The notes: generated from the sequence alone by a model not told the origin. DNA of 64,000 nucleotides from Cryobacterium glaciale (GCF_004402535.1 NZ_SOEY01000002.1:148883-212882); one strand, 5' to 3'. Positions 43,339 through 52,928 are shown, numbered from the stretch's first letter. Translations and numbers: made by a program.

Positions 43339-44753
43339 CGCACGCTCGTTTCGGTGTGGTGCGTATCGGGCACCGGGTGGGTCGTGGTGACCGGGGTGAC
43401 GGGGACCGCGCCGGCACCCGGGTCGGTGTACGCCGCTGCCGGCAAGGTCAGCAGAATTTCGGTGCCGGCCCCGCCCGGACCGGGTCGCACGGAGGCAGAA
43501 CCGCCGGCCCGATGCATGCGCCCGAGGATGGATTCGCGCACGCCGAGTCGGTCTTCGGGAATCTGGTCGAGCCGAAAGCCCGGGCCACGATCGGTCACGC
43601 TCAGTTCGATGCCGCGTGCGCCGGTTTCGAGGTAGACCGAGACCGCACCGCCGGCATGCCGGGCAGCATTGAGCATCGCCTCGCGGGCGGCAGCGACGAG
43701 CGATTCCGGGGCATCGGCACTGCCCGGGTTCGACTCCGGGCTGGCCGTCGAGCGCACGCCCACCTCCGCGCCGACCGCCACGACCTCGAAGTGCACCGCA
43801 AAGTCTTCTTCGATCTCCCCGGCGATGCGGCGGAGCGCTGTGGCCAGGTCGGTCGCCGGTTCGGTGCTGCCGCCCCGGGTTCCGGTGAACAGCCACTCGC
43901 GAAGTTCGCGTTCCTGCGCCCGGGCGAGCCGGGCGGCATCGCTGTGCGGCCCGGCCTTCTGTTGGATGAGCGCGAGGGTCTGCAGCACCGAATCGTGCAG
44001 GTGCGCGGCGATGTCGGCTCGTTCCGCCTCTCGGGCGCGGGCTGCCCGCTCGTCGGCGAGGTCGCTCCACAGCCGCAGCAGCCAGGGCGCCGTCACCACG
44101 GCGACACCGAGCAAAACGGATGCCGCCGCCACAATGACCGTCCACGCGTTCGGGTTGGTGCCGGTCACGAAAAACAGCAGAATGCCAACGGCCACCAGCA
44201 CGAGGGCACCCAGAATGCGCACGAGCAACGCCGAGGATTGCTGCGCCGCGCCGCTGCGAATGTCGGCGAACTGGCGCCAGGCGAGCGCGGTTCCGGCCAG
44301 CACGACGATGGCGGGCACCACAACGGCGAGCGGAATATCGGCGCCGAGGCGGCTCGCCACGAGGGCGCCACCGGCAGCCAGCACGGCGAGCCCGAGCAGG
44401 ATCTCGGTGACGGGCGCGGCTCGCGCGGAGTCGGCATCCGCTCTCGGAGACGAGGTGGCTGCCCGGCTGGTCGTGTCGTCATCGACCGACAGGGCAGTGG
44501 CAACTACCGGAGCCTCGTGGGGCCCGGCGAACGAAAAGCCCCTCGACCGGCCCAGGCTCGACTTGGGCAGCGGGTCGGCCATTGCCCCACCCGAAGGAAT
44601 CGTCGCCCACAGCCAGGCGTAGAGCAGAGCGCCGAAACCGCCGCAGAAGCTCAGCACCACCGTGACTAGGCGCACCGTGGGCAATGAGACACCGGTGTGC
44701 TCGGCGAAGCCCGCACACACCCCGCCGACGAGGCGGAGGCGGGGCCGAGTCAT
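43335..44753 (-). CDS. sensor histidine kinase with N-terminal PspC domain
   Basis: 472 residues. Residues 1-60 are a PspC domain (LVGGVCAGFAEHTGVSLPTV and a helix), followed by four more helices. HisKA_3 carries the phospho-acceptor in AAHLHDSVLQTLALI; the ATPase has REAMLNAARHAGG and VTDRGPGFRL. PspC in other bacteria senses membrane stress, so the fused domain is probably the sensor. It is divergent from a PspC/LiaF-like gene and co-transcribed with its regulator. A start at 44780 is also possible. Confidence 0.9.
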   Translation of the reverse strand: MTRPRLRLVGGVCAGFAEHTGVSLPTVRLVTVVLSFCGGFGALLYAWLWATIPSGGAMADPLPKSSLGRSRGFSFAGPHEAPVVATALSVDDDTTSRAATSSPRADADSARAAPVTEILLGLAVLAAGGALVASRLGADIPLAVVVPAIVVLAGTALAWRQFADIRSGAAQQSSALLVRILGALVLVAVGILLFFVTGTNPNAWTVIVAAASVLLGVAVVTAPWLLRLWSDLADERAARAREAERADIAAHLHDSVLQTLALIQQKAGPHSDAARLARAQERELREWLFTGTRGGSTEPATDLATALRRIAGEIEEDFAVHFEVVAVGAEVGVRSTASPESNPGSADAPESLVAAAREAMLNAARHAGGAVSVYLETGARGIELSVTDRGPGFRLDQIPEDRLGVRESILGRMHRAGGSASVRPGPGGAGTEILLTLPAAAYTDPGAGAVPVTPVTTTHPVPDTHHTETSVR

Positions 44754-44880
44754 CCGTTCGGTTCTCACGTGTTCATCCAAGCACGCCCCACCTCCAGTGG
44801 AGGTATCGCCGTGATCAATCAGGGTTCAATCAGGGTCATCCCCCATGGCAGCGCTCTCGGCGCACTGTCAGACTCGGATC

Positions 44881-46473
44881 ATGACCGACACACCGAGGGC
44901 CCAGACACCGCACCCCGACCAAATCACCCGGTTCTTCGACTGGATTCGCGGCAGCGGCCTGAGCCGCGATGGCGACCGCTGGATCGCCGGCGTCTGCGGC
45001 GGTATCGCCGCCCGCACCGGACTGGACCCCCTCATCGTGCGCGGCATCGCCGTCGTGATCGCCATCCTCGGCGGTCCCGTTGTCTTCGCGTACGCCGTCG
45101 GTTGGGCCCTGCTGCCGCGCGGCGCCGGCCGGATCTACGCCGAAGATGCCATCCGCGGCCGCTTCGAGCCGGCCATGATCGCGATCGGCGCGCTGCTCCT
45201 GTTCACCGTCGTTCCGCTGTTCCGCGGTTTCTGGTGGAACGGCCCCACCGGTTTCTGGGCCTTCCCCGACTGGCTCGACGGCATCTTCTCGCTCGGCTGG
45301 GGCCTGGCCGTCACCGCCGGCATCGTCTGGCTGGTCGTCTATCTGGTGCGTCGCGCGAAGAAGCCGCGCCCGGCACCCGGTGCTGGCCCAGGGTTCGGCC
45401 CCTTCGCTCCCCCGGCCGGCCCGTTCGGTCCCGGCAGTGTCTACGACCCGCGACCGTTTGCCAACCACCCACAGGCGGATGCCCCCAGCACGCCACCCGA
45501 GACCCCCGCGACGAGCGCCTCAGCGGCCGGCGCCGCGGCCGACTCAGCGACGACCACGAGAAACAGCACCGACAGCACGCGCGACACCGCCGCGGACACC
45601 TCCGCGCCGACCGCGCCGACCCTGGCGTTCGCGGCCGCTGGTACGACCACGACCACCCCACAGACCGCCACCCACGCCGCCCCCTCAACCTATCCGCCCG
45701 CCAACCCCTACGCGCCGTACGCAGCGGACTCGGCCCGAAGTATCCGCTCGGAGCAGAATCGCCTCTGGCAGGAACAGAACCGGGCCCGGCAGGCTGCCCA
45801 CCGTGCCCGGGTGCGGGCCCGCCGCCCCGGCGCGGGCTTCAGCGCGATCGTGCTCGGACTGGCCCTGGCCACCGGCGCGGTGGCTGCGGGCGTGAATTCG
45901 AACGGCGTCTGGTCGCAGGACGCGGTCATTCTCGGCGTGGCGTTCGCCCTCGGAGTGCTCGCGGTCGGCATCGTCATCGCCGGAATCCGCGGACGCACCG
46001 ACGGCTCCATGGGCGGTTTCGCTTTTCTGGCCGCGGCCACCCTCGTCGTGCTTGGGGTGTTTCCGCAGGGCACCCAATTCTCGCTTGTCGGCAACACCGT
46101 CTGGTCGCCCAGCGCCAATTCCGCCACGGCTGACCCGGTCTCCAGCTATGCCATGATCGTGGGCAACACGACCCTCGACCTGAGCGATTTCGACAACCCA
46201 GGGCTCGACGAAAACAGCGTCATTGATGTCTGGCTCCTCGTCGGTGCCACCGACATCCAGCTGCCGACGGATGCCCCGGTGCGCATCGAATCGCGCGCCC
46301 TGGTCGGCGGCGTCGAGTATTCCGGACGCGCCGATGCCGCCGAAAACGGCGAGCAGACCGGCGTGTTCGCCTTCGACCAGCGCACCTTCAACGCGAGCAG
46401 CCGCAGCGACGGCCCGCTCGTGCGCATCTGGACCCTCGCCGGCGTCGTCATGCTCGATCCCTCCAACGACTAG
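44881..46473 (+). CDS. PspC domain protein with LiaF-like C-terminal domain
   Basis: 530 residues. PspC domain at 15-75 (RDGDRWIAGVCGGIAARTGL ... YAVGWALLPR), two further helices, a Pro/Thr/Ala-rich linker of about 150 residues, another helix group (FSAIVLGLALATGAVAAGV), and a C-terminal beta domain like LiaF/toast-rack (IVGNTTLDLSDF, WLLVGATDIQLPTDAPVRI, WTLAGVVML). It probably inhibits or tunes the neighbouring PspC kinase, as LiaF does for LiaS. The start at 44881 follows CAGACT by 6 nt with no Shine-Dalgarno sequence. Confidence 0.85.
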   Translation: MTDTPRAQTPHPDQITRFFDWIRGSGLSRDGDRWIAGVCGGIAARTGLDPLIVRGIAVVIAILGGPVVFAYAVGWALLPRGAGRIYAEDAIRGRFEPAMIAIGALLLFTVVPLFRGFWWNGPTGFWAFPDWLDGIFSLGWGLAVTAGIVWLVVYLVRRAKKPRPAPGAGPGFGPFAPPAGPFGPGSVYDPRPFANHPQADAPSTPPETPATSASAAGAAADSATTTRNSTDSTRDTAADTSAPTAPTLAFAAAGTTTTTPQTATHAAPSTYPPANPYAPYAADSARSIRSEQNRLWQEQNRARQAAHRARVRARRPGAGFSAIVLGLALATGAVAAGVNSNGVWSQDAVILGVAFALGVLAVGIVIAGIRGRTDGSMGGFAFLAAATLVVLGVFPQGTQFSLVGNTVWSPSANSATADPVSSYAMIVGNTTLDLSDFDNPGLDENSVIDVWLLVGATDIQLPTDAPVRIESRALVGGVEYSGRADAAENGEQTGVFAFDQRTFNASSRSDGPLVRIWTLAGVVMLDPSND

Positions 46474-46481
46474 GACCCCTC

Positions 46482-46892
46482 ATGACCACACCGCAGAACA
46501 ACACCGGCGCCGACGCACCCACCGAAGATTTCCCCGCGAGCAGTCAAACGAGTGACGCGACCGCCACCGAGAATCTGTCGGCACACCCGACCGTGCCGTA
46601 CCCGGAGTCGCCCCTCCCCCCGCGGGAGACCGTCGAGACGCCGAGCTTCTTCGCACCGAGCACCGACGCGCCGACCACCGCCACCGCGCCTCCGGCGGCG
46701 TCACAGCTGCGTCCGCGCTTCGGCACGATCCTGTGGGGCATCCTGCTGCTCGCCTTCGCCACCTACATGGTGGTCTTCACGCTGCTGCCCGTGCCGCCGG
46801 ATCCCACGCTCTGGCTGCTCGGCGGGGTGATCGCGGTCGGGCTCGGCCTCGTCGTGGCCGGCATCGCCGCTACCGCGCGCCGCGCGGACTGA
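46482..46892 (+). CDS. small membrane protein of the PspC module
   Basis: 136 residues, 8 bp after the PspC/LiaF-like gene. A Pro/Thr-rich cytoplasmic half is followed by two helices (TILWGILLLAFATYMVVFTLL and LWLLGGVIAVGLGLVVAGI). I do not recognise the family. Co-transcription suggests a role in the same envelope-stress response. Confidence 0.8.
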   Translation: MTTPQNNTGADAPTEDFPASSQTSDATATENLSAHPTVPYPESPLPPRETVETPSFFAPSTDAPTTATAPPAASQLRPRFGTILWGILLLAFATYMVVFTLLPVPPDPTLWLLGGVIAVGLGLVVAGIAATARRAD

Positions 46893-46923
46893 CCGCTGCC
46901 CGGCGGCCGGGGGCAACGACCGG

Positions 46924-48108
46924 CTACAGCGTCAGTCCCACCAGCACCGGCTCGGGTTGCAGGTTCACGCCGAACTCGGCCTGCACCCGGCCGAGCACGT
47001 ACCGGGCCAGTTCAGCCACCTCGGCAGCCGTCGCCCCGCCCGTATTGGTCAGTGCGAGGGTGTGCTTGCTCGACACGGCCGCCTTCGACCCCGGCAGCCG
47101 AAATCCGCGACGGACGCCGGAATGCTCGATCAGCCAGGCAGCGCTGAGCTTGACCAGGCGCACCGGGTCCTCGCCCGGAATGGGCCCGACTCCCCCATAT
47201 TCCTCGAGGGGAATGACTCGATCGGCCGGCTCGTCCTCGAGGGGCCAGCGCGGCGCATCCGCTGGCAGTGAGCGCGCAAAGGTTTCGGTCACGATCGGGT
47301 TGGTGAAGAATGAGCCGGCGCTGAAGGTGTCTGGATCGTTCGGATCGAGCACCATGCCCTTACCGGCGCGCAGGCCGAGCACGGTCGCCCGCACCGTCTG
47401 CAGCGGCACCCGGTCGCCGAGCTGCACGCCGAGCGCGCCGGCGAGTTGGGCGTATTTCAGCGGCTGGCCGAGGGTGCTCCCCAAAACGGATGCCTCCGCC
47501 GCGGTATCGTGCAGCTCCAGTTCGATCGCGAGCACGACCCCCCGCAGGCCCTGCTTGAGCGCCGAGGTGCGGTAGCCGAGGTCGAGGTCGGCGCGCTCGC
47601 GCCGTTCGACTTCCCCGGTCTCGTAGGAGAGAAAGTCGAGCGCGACGAGGCTGTCGGAGAGTTCCTGGCCGTAGGCTCCGATGTTCTGCACGGGCGCGGC
47701 GCCGCACGATCCGGGAATGCCCGACAGCGCCTCGATGCCGGCCCAGCCGTGATCCACCGCGTAGGCGACGAGATCGTCCCACGGTTCGCCGGCCTGCACG
47801 CGCAGGCGCACCCTGGCTTCCGATTCAATGTCGGCGGTGGGGGCCGCATCCGCTTCGCTGGTGGTGTCGCGGCCGACAGCGAGCACCTCGATGCCGCGGG
47901 TCACCACCTGGATCACGATGCCGTCGAAGCCCTCATCGGCGACAACGGTGTTGGAGCCGCCGCCGAGCAGCAGCCAGTTCTCTTCGAGACCCCAGACCAC
48001 GAGGGTTTCGTTTATGAGGTCCTGCTCGGTGACCGGCGCCACCCGGGCGGCGGGTGGCCCGCCGACGCGAAAGGTCGTGAGGGTGCTGAGCGGCACGGGT
48101 TTAATCAT
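46924..48108 (-). CDS. murB: UDP-N-acetylmuramate dehydrogenase
   Basis: 394 residues. FAD-binding motifs LSTLTTFRVGGPPAARV, LLLGGGSNTVVADEGFDG, GSCGAAPVQNIGAYGQE; the catalytic Ser region SAGSFFTNPIV and the Glu in AEFGVNLQPEPVLVG. This is the short MurB type II-like form of actinobacteria with an inserted segment at about 85-100. It makes UDP-MurNAc for peptidoglycan. It lies 3 bp after the dehydratase gene, as in other actinobacteria. Confidence 0.96.
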   Translation of the reverse strand: MIKPVPLSTLTTFRVGGPPAARVAPVTEQDLINETLVVWGLEENWLLLGGGSNTVVADEGFDGIVIQVVTRGIEVLAVGRDTTSEADAAPTADIESEARVRLRVQAGEPWDDLVAYAVDHGWAGIEALSGIPGSCGAAPVQNIGAYGQELSDSLVALDFLSYETGEVERRERADLDLGYRTSALKQGLRGVVLAIELELHDTAAEASVLGSTLGQPLKYAQLAGALGVQLGDRVPLQTVRATVLGLRAGKGMVLDPNDPDTFSAGSFFTNPIVTETFARSLPADAPRWPLEDEPADRVIPLEEYGGVGPIPGEDPVRLVKLSAAWLIEHSGVRRGFRLPGSKAAVSSKHTLALTNTGGATAAEVAELARYVLGRVQAEFGVNLQPEPVLVGLTL

Positions 48109-48111
48109 GCT

Positions 48112-48549
48112 TCAGGCCAGGTTGACGCGCGCCTGCGCCTTGCCGAGAACGGTCGCGCCGTTGAAGGTCACGGTCAGGTCGATGCGCGCGATTCCGGTTT
48201 CCGGCTCGAGAGCGCCGACCTTGGCGACGACCATCACGACGGCGCCGACTGTAGCGTCGACGAAGACCGGGCGGGTGAATCGCACCTGAAAGTCGATAAC
48301 CCTGGCCGGGTCGCCGGCCCAGTCGACGACGGGCTGCACGGCCAGGCCCATGGTCAGCATTCCGTGGGCCAGTACGCCCGACAGTCCCACCGACTGCGCC
48401 ACGTCATCGCGGTAGTGAATGGGGTTGAAATCGCCGGATGCCCCGGCATAGCGCACGAGGGAATCGCGCGTCAATGAGAAACTCGCCTCGGCGACGACGC
48501 TGCCGAGGGTGAGGTCTGCCACTGATCTAATAGGTGAGGTGGGGGTCAT
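48112..48549 (-). CDS. MaoC-like dehydratase (HadB-like)
   Basis: 145 residues. Hydratase 2 motif with catalytic Asp and His: GASGDFNPIHYRDD, then GLSGVLAHGMLTMG. It is the catalytic half of a (3R)-hydroxyacyl dehydratase heterodimer. Its start overlaps the stop of the partner (48546-48549). The acyl substrate is not known; FAS II-type or a specialised acyl thioester. Confidence 0.9.
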   Translation of the reverse strand: MTPTSPIRSVADLTLGSVVAEASFSLTRDSLVRYAGASGDFNPIHYRDDVAQSVGLSGVLAHGMLTMGLAVQPVVDWAGDPARVIDFQVRFTRPVFVDATVGAVVMVVAKVGALEPETGIARIDLTVTFNGATVLGKAQARVNLA

Positions 48550-48992
48550 TCGTCTCCCCTGACGACGAGGGTGGAGATGGCGGTCACGACGTGGGCGCCG
48601 GCCCTGTCGACGATCGTGGACTCGGCGGTCAGCATCGAGTGGCCGCCGAGGGTCTTGATGCTCGTCACCGCGAGGGTCGCCGTGAGTTCATCGCCGGCCA
48701 CGATCGGGCGGGTATAGCTGAAACGCTGGTCGCCGTGCACAACCCGGGTGAAGTCGATGCCACCGTCGGGTTCGGCGAGCAGTTGGGCCAGCGTGGCTTC
48801 CTGCACGACCACGGCGAACGTGGGCGGGGCGACGACGTCGGCGTGGCCGGCCGCGCGGGCCGCTTCGGGATCGTGGTTGATCGGGTTGGTCGCGAACACG
48901 GCGCGGGAGAATTCGCGCACCTTTTCACGGCCGACGAGATACGGTGCGACCGGCGGAAAGACCCGCCCCTGCAACTCTGGGTTCACTGACAC
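48546..48992 (-). CDS. MaoC N-terminal-like dehydratase subunit (HadA-like)
   Basis: 148 residues, hot-dog fold. It has the FAS1-like N-terminal MaoC domain (YLVGREKVREFSRAVFATNP, VVAPPTFAVVV, RFSYTRPIVAGDEL) but lacks the catalytic DxxxxH pair, as expected of the stabilising subunit. It precedes hadB and murB in one operon. Confidence 0.88.
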   Translation of the reverse strand: MSVNPELQGRVFPPVAPYLVGREKVREFSRAVFATNPINHDPEAARAAGHADVVAPPTFAVVVQEATLAQLLAEPDGGIDFTRVVHGDQRFSYTRPIVAGDELTATLAVTSIKTLGGHSMLTAESTIVDRAGAHVVTAISTLVVRGDE

Positions 48993-49040
48993 CCGTCGAG
49001 TCTACTCAGAGTGGTTCCTCACGGCGGTCAGGAACAGGCC

Positions 49041-49514
49041 GTGACAAGGCGCACACTGGTAACCGTGAAATGTGTATCCGTGCGCCTCGGTGACCCCGAG
49101 GTAGCCCCTCTTCTGCTCGACCTGCACCGCGAATATGAGATCCGCTACGGCACGGGCGATTCCGTGCACGACGTGGACGGGACCGAGTTCGATCCGCCCC
49201 ACGGCGGCTTTCTCGTTCTCGTCGACGGCGACACGACGGTCGCCGGCGGCGGCCTGCACCAGTTCAACGCCACGACCGCCGAGGTCAAGCGCATGTGGAC
49301 CAACCCCGGCTATCGCCGTCAGGGCCACGCCCGCACGATTCTGCGCGAACTGGAATCCCTCGCCCGCGGCCTCGGCTACGAGCGGATGCGTCTGGAAACC
49401 GGTTACGCCCAGCCCGAAGCGCTCGCCCTCTACCGCAGCCTCGGTTTCACCGACATCGGCAACTACGGAATCTACGAGCACGCCTCCGGCTTCGAGCTGG
49501 ACCTCACCCATTAA
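49041..49514 (+). CDS. GNAT-family acetyltransferase
   Basis: About 157 residues. Acetyl-CoA motif A is RMWTNPGYRRQGHARTILREL and motif B is ALYRSLGFTDIGNYG. Substrate unknown. Start uncertain: GTG at 49041 (AGGA upstream) or GTG at 49065. Confidence 0.85.
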   Translation: MTRRTLVTVKCVSVRLGDPEVAPLLLDLHREYEIRYGTGDSVHDVDGTEFDPPHGGFLVLVDGDTTVAGGGLHQFNATTAEVKRMWTNPGYRRQGHARTILRELESLARGLGYERMRLETGYAQPEALALYRSLGFTDIGNYGIYEHASGFELDLTH

Positions 49515-49564
49515 CCAGCGGATGCCCGCCCACACGGTGTGGCCGGGCATCCGCTTGAACAGGG

Positions 49565-50395
49565 CTACTTGGTCGGAATGACCAGGCCGCCCCAGGTGTC
49601 GGTCATGTACTGCTGGGTCTCGGCCGAGAGCAGCAGTTCGAGCAGCTTCACCACTCGCGGGTCGTTCTCGAGCTCCGGCGTCGTGGCGAGCACGTTCGAG
49701 TACGGGCTGTCGGTGCCCTCGATCAGGATCGCATCGTCGGCGCTGAGTCCGGCCGGCAGGGCGAAGGAGATCGTGACGAAGGCGGCGTCCACATCGGCGA
49801 CGGCCTGCGGCAGGGTGGCATTCTCGATTTCGACGAACTCGAAGTCGCGCGGGTTGGCGGTCACGTCGGCGAGCGTGGTCGGCGAAGCGGCCACCTCGAT
49901 GAGGCCCTCGGCGGCGAGCATCTCGAGCGCGCGCCCTTCGTTCGACGGGTCGTTCGGGATCGCGATGCGAGCACCGTCCTCGAGGTCGTCGACGCTCGTC
50001 ACCTTGTCGCTGTAGAACGCGGCGCTCGGCAGGTAGATCGCGCCGAGGCTGACCAGGTCGCCGCCGGTGGAGGTGTTGAAGGTGTCGAGGAACGTGGCGT
50101 GCTGGAACAGGTTCGCATCGATCGAGCCGTCGGTCAGGGCCACGTTCGGCGTCGTGTAGTCGGTGAAGTCCTTATAGACGATCTCGAGTCCGGCATCGTC
50201 GGCGAGGTTGTCCTGCACGAACTTGATGATGTCACCGGCCGGCGTGGCGAGCGCGCCGACATTGATCGTGCCGAGGCTCGCAGCATCGGTGTCGGTGGCG
50301 GCCGGCACGTCGGCGGCGCAGGCCGACAGGCCCAGCAGAGCGGATGCGGCGAGGGCGACGCCGGCGAGGCGGCCGGCACGGGTGGTGAGCTTCAA
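49565..50395 (-). CDS. metQ: methionine ABC transporter substrate-binding lipoprotein
   Basis: 276 residues from a TTG at 50395. Lipobox LLGLSACAAD, NlpA/MetQ domain (INVGALATPAGDIIKFV, EIVYKDFTDYTTPNVAL, LFQHATFLDTFN, IAIPNDPSNEGRALEML). Last gene of metN-metI-metQ, 26 bp after metI. TTG is the only start close to the signal peptide. Confidence 0.92.
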   Translation of the reverse strand: MKLTTRAGRLAGVALAASALLGLSACAADVPAATDTDAASLGTINVGALATPAGDIIKFVQDNLADDAGLEIVYKDFTDYTTPNVALTDGSIDANLFQHATFLDTFNTSTGGDLVSLGAIYLPSAAFYSDKVTSVDDLEDGARIAIPNDPSNEGRALEMLAAEGLIEVAASPTTLADVTANPRDFEFVEIENATLPQAVADVDAAFVTISFALPAGLSADDAILIEGTDSPYSNVLATTPELENDPRVVKLLELLLSAETQQYMTDTWGGLVIPTK

Positions 50396-50421
50396 GGTGT
50401 CTCTTTTCGTGTTGGGACGGA

Positions 50422-51165
50422 CTAGATGGCTGGGGGAACGGCCACGCGACTGCGGGCCGGTCGGGTGCGGTGAGAGAAACGACGAGCCAGCCACGTTGCG
50501 AGCCCCTGCAGCATCATGACGATGATGAAGATGAGAATGATGACGGCAACCATGTGAATGGTGCTGTAACGCTGGTAGCCGTACTGGATGGCAACCTGGC
50601 CGAGCCCGCCACCGGCGACCGTTCCGACCATGGCGGAAAAGTTGATGATCGAGGTCACCGTGGTGGACAAGCCGAGAATCAGCGTGGAGAGCGACTCAGG
50701 CACCAGCACCTTGGCCACGATCTGCCAGCGGGTCGCCCCGAGCGATTCCGCCGCTTCGATAAGGCCGGAATCGACCTCCTTGATGGCGATCTCGACCATG
50801 CGGGCGAAGAACGGGATGGCCACGACGGCGAGCGGCACGATGGCGGCGGTCGACCCGATAAAGGTGCCGACGACGAGCCGGGTGAACGGGATCAGCGCCA
50901 CCATCAGAATGATGAACGGCACCGAACGGCCGAGGTTGACGATGAATTCGAGTACCCGGTTGATGACCCGGCCGAGCGGCCTATATCCGAACGGGGCCTC
51001 GAACAGTCCGCCGCGTTCGGTTCCGACCAGCAGGACGCCGAGCGGCAGTCCCACCAGAACGGTGAACAGCACGGCGACGCCGACCATATAGAGGGTCTCA
51101 CCGGTGCCGACGAGCAGCACTTGGAACAGTCCGGGCCAGAAGCCGGGAGCGGCGGGGTCGATCAT
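50422..51165 (-). CDS. metI: methionine ABC transporter permease
   Basis: 247 residues, five to six helices. EAA-like loop KEVDSGLIEAAESLGATRWQI. Overlaps metN by 4 nt. The start is ATG 51165. Confidence 0.94.
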   Translation of the reverse strand: MIDPAAPGFWPGLFQVLLVGTGETLYMVGVAVLFTVLVGLPLGVLLVGTERGGLFEAPFGYRPLGRVINRVLEFIVNLGRSVPFIILMVALIPFTRLVVGTFIGSTAAIVPLAVVAIPFFARMVEIAIKEVDSGLIEAAESLGATRWQIVAKVLVPESLSTLILGLSTTVTSIINFSAMVGTVAGGGLGQVAIQYGYQRYSTIHMVAVIILIFIIVMMLQGLATWLARRFSHRTRPARSRVAVPPAI

Positions 51166-52175
51166 GCGCGGGATCCTTCCACGACGGCGCCGTCGCCGAC
51201 GATTTCGACGAGCAGTCCCTGCCCGCGCAGGTCGGCGATCGGGGCGGCGTTGGCGAGCGGTGTGCCAGGCAGCTCGAGGCGGGTGCGGCCGGCCTGGTTG
51301 CCGCCGATGGTCTCGACGGCGGCGCCGAGAATGCTCACATCGAGACCGTAGGTGCGGGCCAGTTGGGCGATCACCGGCCGGTCGGCCGAGCCGCCGCTGA
51401 AGGTGATCTCGATCACGGTGTTGCCGGGGTGCGGGGCGATCTCGCCGAGCGGGAACAGTTCGTGGACCAGCCGGGAGCCGGGCGTCGAGAGGAGCGACAC
51501 GATCGAACCCTGCTCGAGGATGCGACCGTTCTCGAGCATGGCGGCCGAGTCGCAGACCCGTTTGACGACATCCATTTCGTGCGTGATGAGCAGCACGGTC
51601 AGGCCGAGCTGCACGTTGATCGTTTTCACGAGGTCGAGGATGGAGCGCGTGGTCTCGGGGTCGAGGGCACTCGTGGCCTCGTCGGAGAGCAGAATTTTGG
51701 GGTTGCCGGCGAGCGCCCGAGCAATGCCGACGCGTTGCTTCTGACCGCCGGAGAGTTCGGCCGGGTAGGCGCCGGCCTTGTCGGCGAGTCCGACCAGGTC
51801 GAGGATCTCGAGCGAGCGTCGACGGCGTTCGGCACCGCTGACCCCGACGATTTCCAGGCCCAACTCGACGTTGCCCTGTGCCGTGCGCCCGGCGAGCAGG
51901 TTGAAGTGTTGAAAGACCATGCCGATCTTGCGGCGGGCCAGGCGCAGCTGGTCAGGCGAGAGGCGAGTGAGTTCCTCGCCGTCGACGGTGACCGTGCCGC
52001 TGCTCGGACGTTCCAGCAGGTTGATCACGCGAATGAGGGTGCTCTTACCGGCACCGCTCTGGCCGATCACGCCAAAGATCTCGCCGCGGGCCACCTCGAG
52101 GCTGACATCGTCGAGGGCGGTCGTGGCGGCGGCGCCGGACCCGAAGGTCTTGAAGACATGTTTGACGGAGATCAC
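51162..52175 (-). CDS. metN: methionine ABC transporter ATP-binding protein
   Basis: 337 residues. Walker A GQSGAGKST, signature ELSGGQKQRVGIARAL, Walker B ILLSDEATSALDP, H-loop LITHEMDVV. A C-terminal NIL (ACT-like) domain from about 260 binds methionine and inhibits transport. I saw no S-box riboswitch upstream. The leader contains a fragment of a dispersed repeat at 52189-52207. Confidence 0.95.
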   Translation of the reverse strand: MISVKHVFKTFGSGAAATTALDDVSLEVARGEIFGVIGQSGAGKSTLIRVINLLERPSSGTVTVDGEELTRLSPDQLRLARRKIGMVFQHFNLLAGRTAQGNVELGLEIVGVSGAERRRRSLEILDLVGLADKAGAYPAELSGGQKQRVGIARALAGNPKILLSDEATSALDPETTRSILDLVKTINVQLGLTVLLITHEMDVVKRVCDSAAMLENGRILEQGSIVSLLSTPGSRLVHELFPLGEIAPHPGNTVIEITFSGGSADRPVIAQLARTYGLDVSILGAAVETIGGNQAGRTRLELPGTPLANAAPIADLRGQGLLVEIVGDGAVVEGSRA

Positions 52176-52188
52176 TGGGCACCCGGCC

Positions 52189-52207
52189 TGGTCGAGGCGC
52201 GGTACCC
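52189..52207. repeat. fragment of the CTGGTCGAGGCGCG repeat
   Basis: CTGGTCGAGGCGCGGTACC matches one arm of the hairpin at 36217-36298. It lies 14 bp upstream of the metN start. Confidence 0.65.
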
Positions 52208-52355
52208 ATTTACCGCAACGGCTCCAGTCTGTCGACCGGGCGACGGCCAGCCAAATCCCCCACGGCTCTGTTGCGCCCTATTACCCGTCCGAGATCACGG
52301 TCTGCGAGCGGTTTCGATGGCTCCGGTGCCTGCGGGGAGGTAGCGTTAGAGGGCT

Positions 52356-52928
52356 ATGCAAAACAAATTGATTCCGCACCCCGACCTTCCGATCGACCTG
52401 CCGACCGAAGAGCGCATTCGCGCCGCCGTCGCGCACTACGGCGAGAACGTCGTCATCGACAATTCCGTGGCCCTGCTGCGTGCCAAGAACGCCGGCAAAG
52501 ACTTTCTGCTCTACGCCGGCGGACGCCACGCGCTCGGCATTCTCGAGGGTGCTCCCGCGCTGTACTGGCCCGAGCTGTGGGGCGCCCGCGCGCTGCTGCA
52601 CGTCTGGGGCGAGCAGGCCGCTCCGTACATCGTCGTCGGCCTGAACAACCAGGCCTGGCGCGTCCGCGAAATGTGCGCGAAGGTCGTGCTGCTGCGCGGT
52701 CTGCAGGTCGTGCCCAAGCTCGTGCGCCTCACCACCGACGAGCACCCGCGCGTGCGTTCCGCCGCGCTGCACGCCCTCGCCGACCAGGGCACCGAAGCCA
52801 ATATCGCCACGATCGAGGTGCGCCTGCGCGACTCCGACAAGGAGGTGCGCCGCGCCGCGCAGCAGGCTCGCGACGCCATCCGTTCGCGCCTGAAGCTGAC
52901 CGACGCGGCGGCCGAGCCCGAGACTTAA
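52356..52928 (+). CDS. HEAT-repeat protein
   Basis: 190 residues, all helical. HEAT-like units: WGARALLHVWGEQAAPYIV, WRVREMCAKVVLLRGLQVV, PRVRSAALHALADQGTEANI and KEVRRAAQQARDAI. Probably a protein-binding scaffold; partner unknown. AGAGGG precedes the ATG. Confidence 0.8.
   Translation: MQNKLIPHPDLPIDLPTEERIRAAVAHYGENVVIDNSVALLRAKNAGKDFLLYAGGRHALGILEGAPALYWPELWGARALLHVWGEQAAPYIVVGLNNQAWRVREMCAKVVLLRGLQVVPKLVRLTTDEHPRVRSAALHALADQGTEANIATIEVRLRDSDKEVRRAAQQARDAIRSRLKLTDAAAEPET

Noticed and set aside
43339..44145. Long open frame upstream of the LuxR-type regulator
   Set aside because: It overlaps the histidine kinase, is low-complexity Arg/Gly/Ala-rich, and the regulator start is fixed by the ATGA overlap at 43335-43338.
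52176..52355. S-box/SAM-type riboswitch upstream of metN
   Set aside because: I found no SAM-I, SAM-II or SAM-IV core motifs by eye; only a dispersed-repeat fragment is visible.
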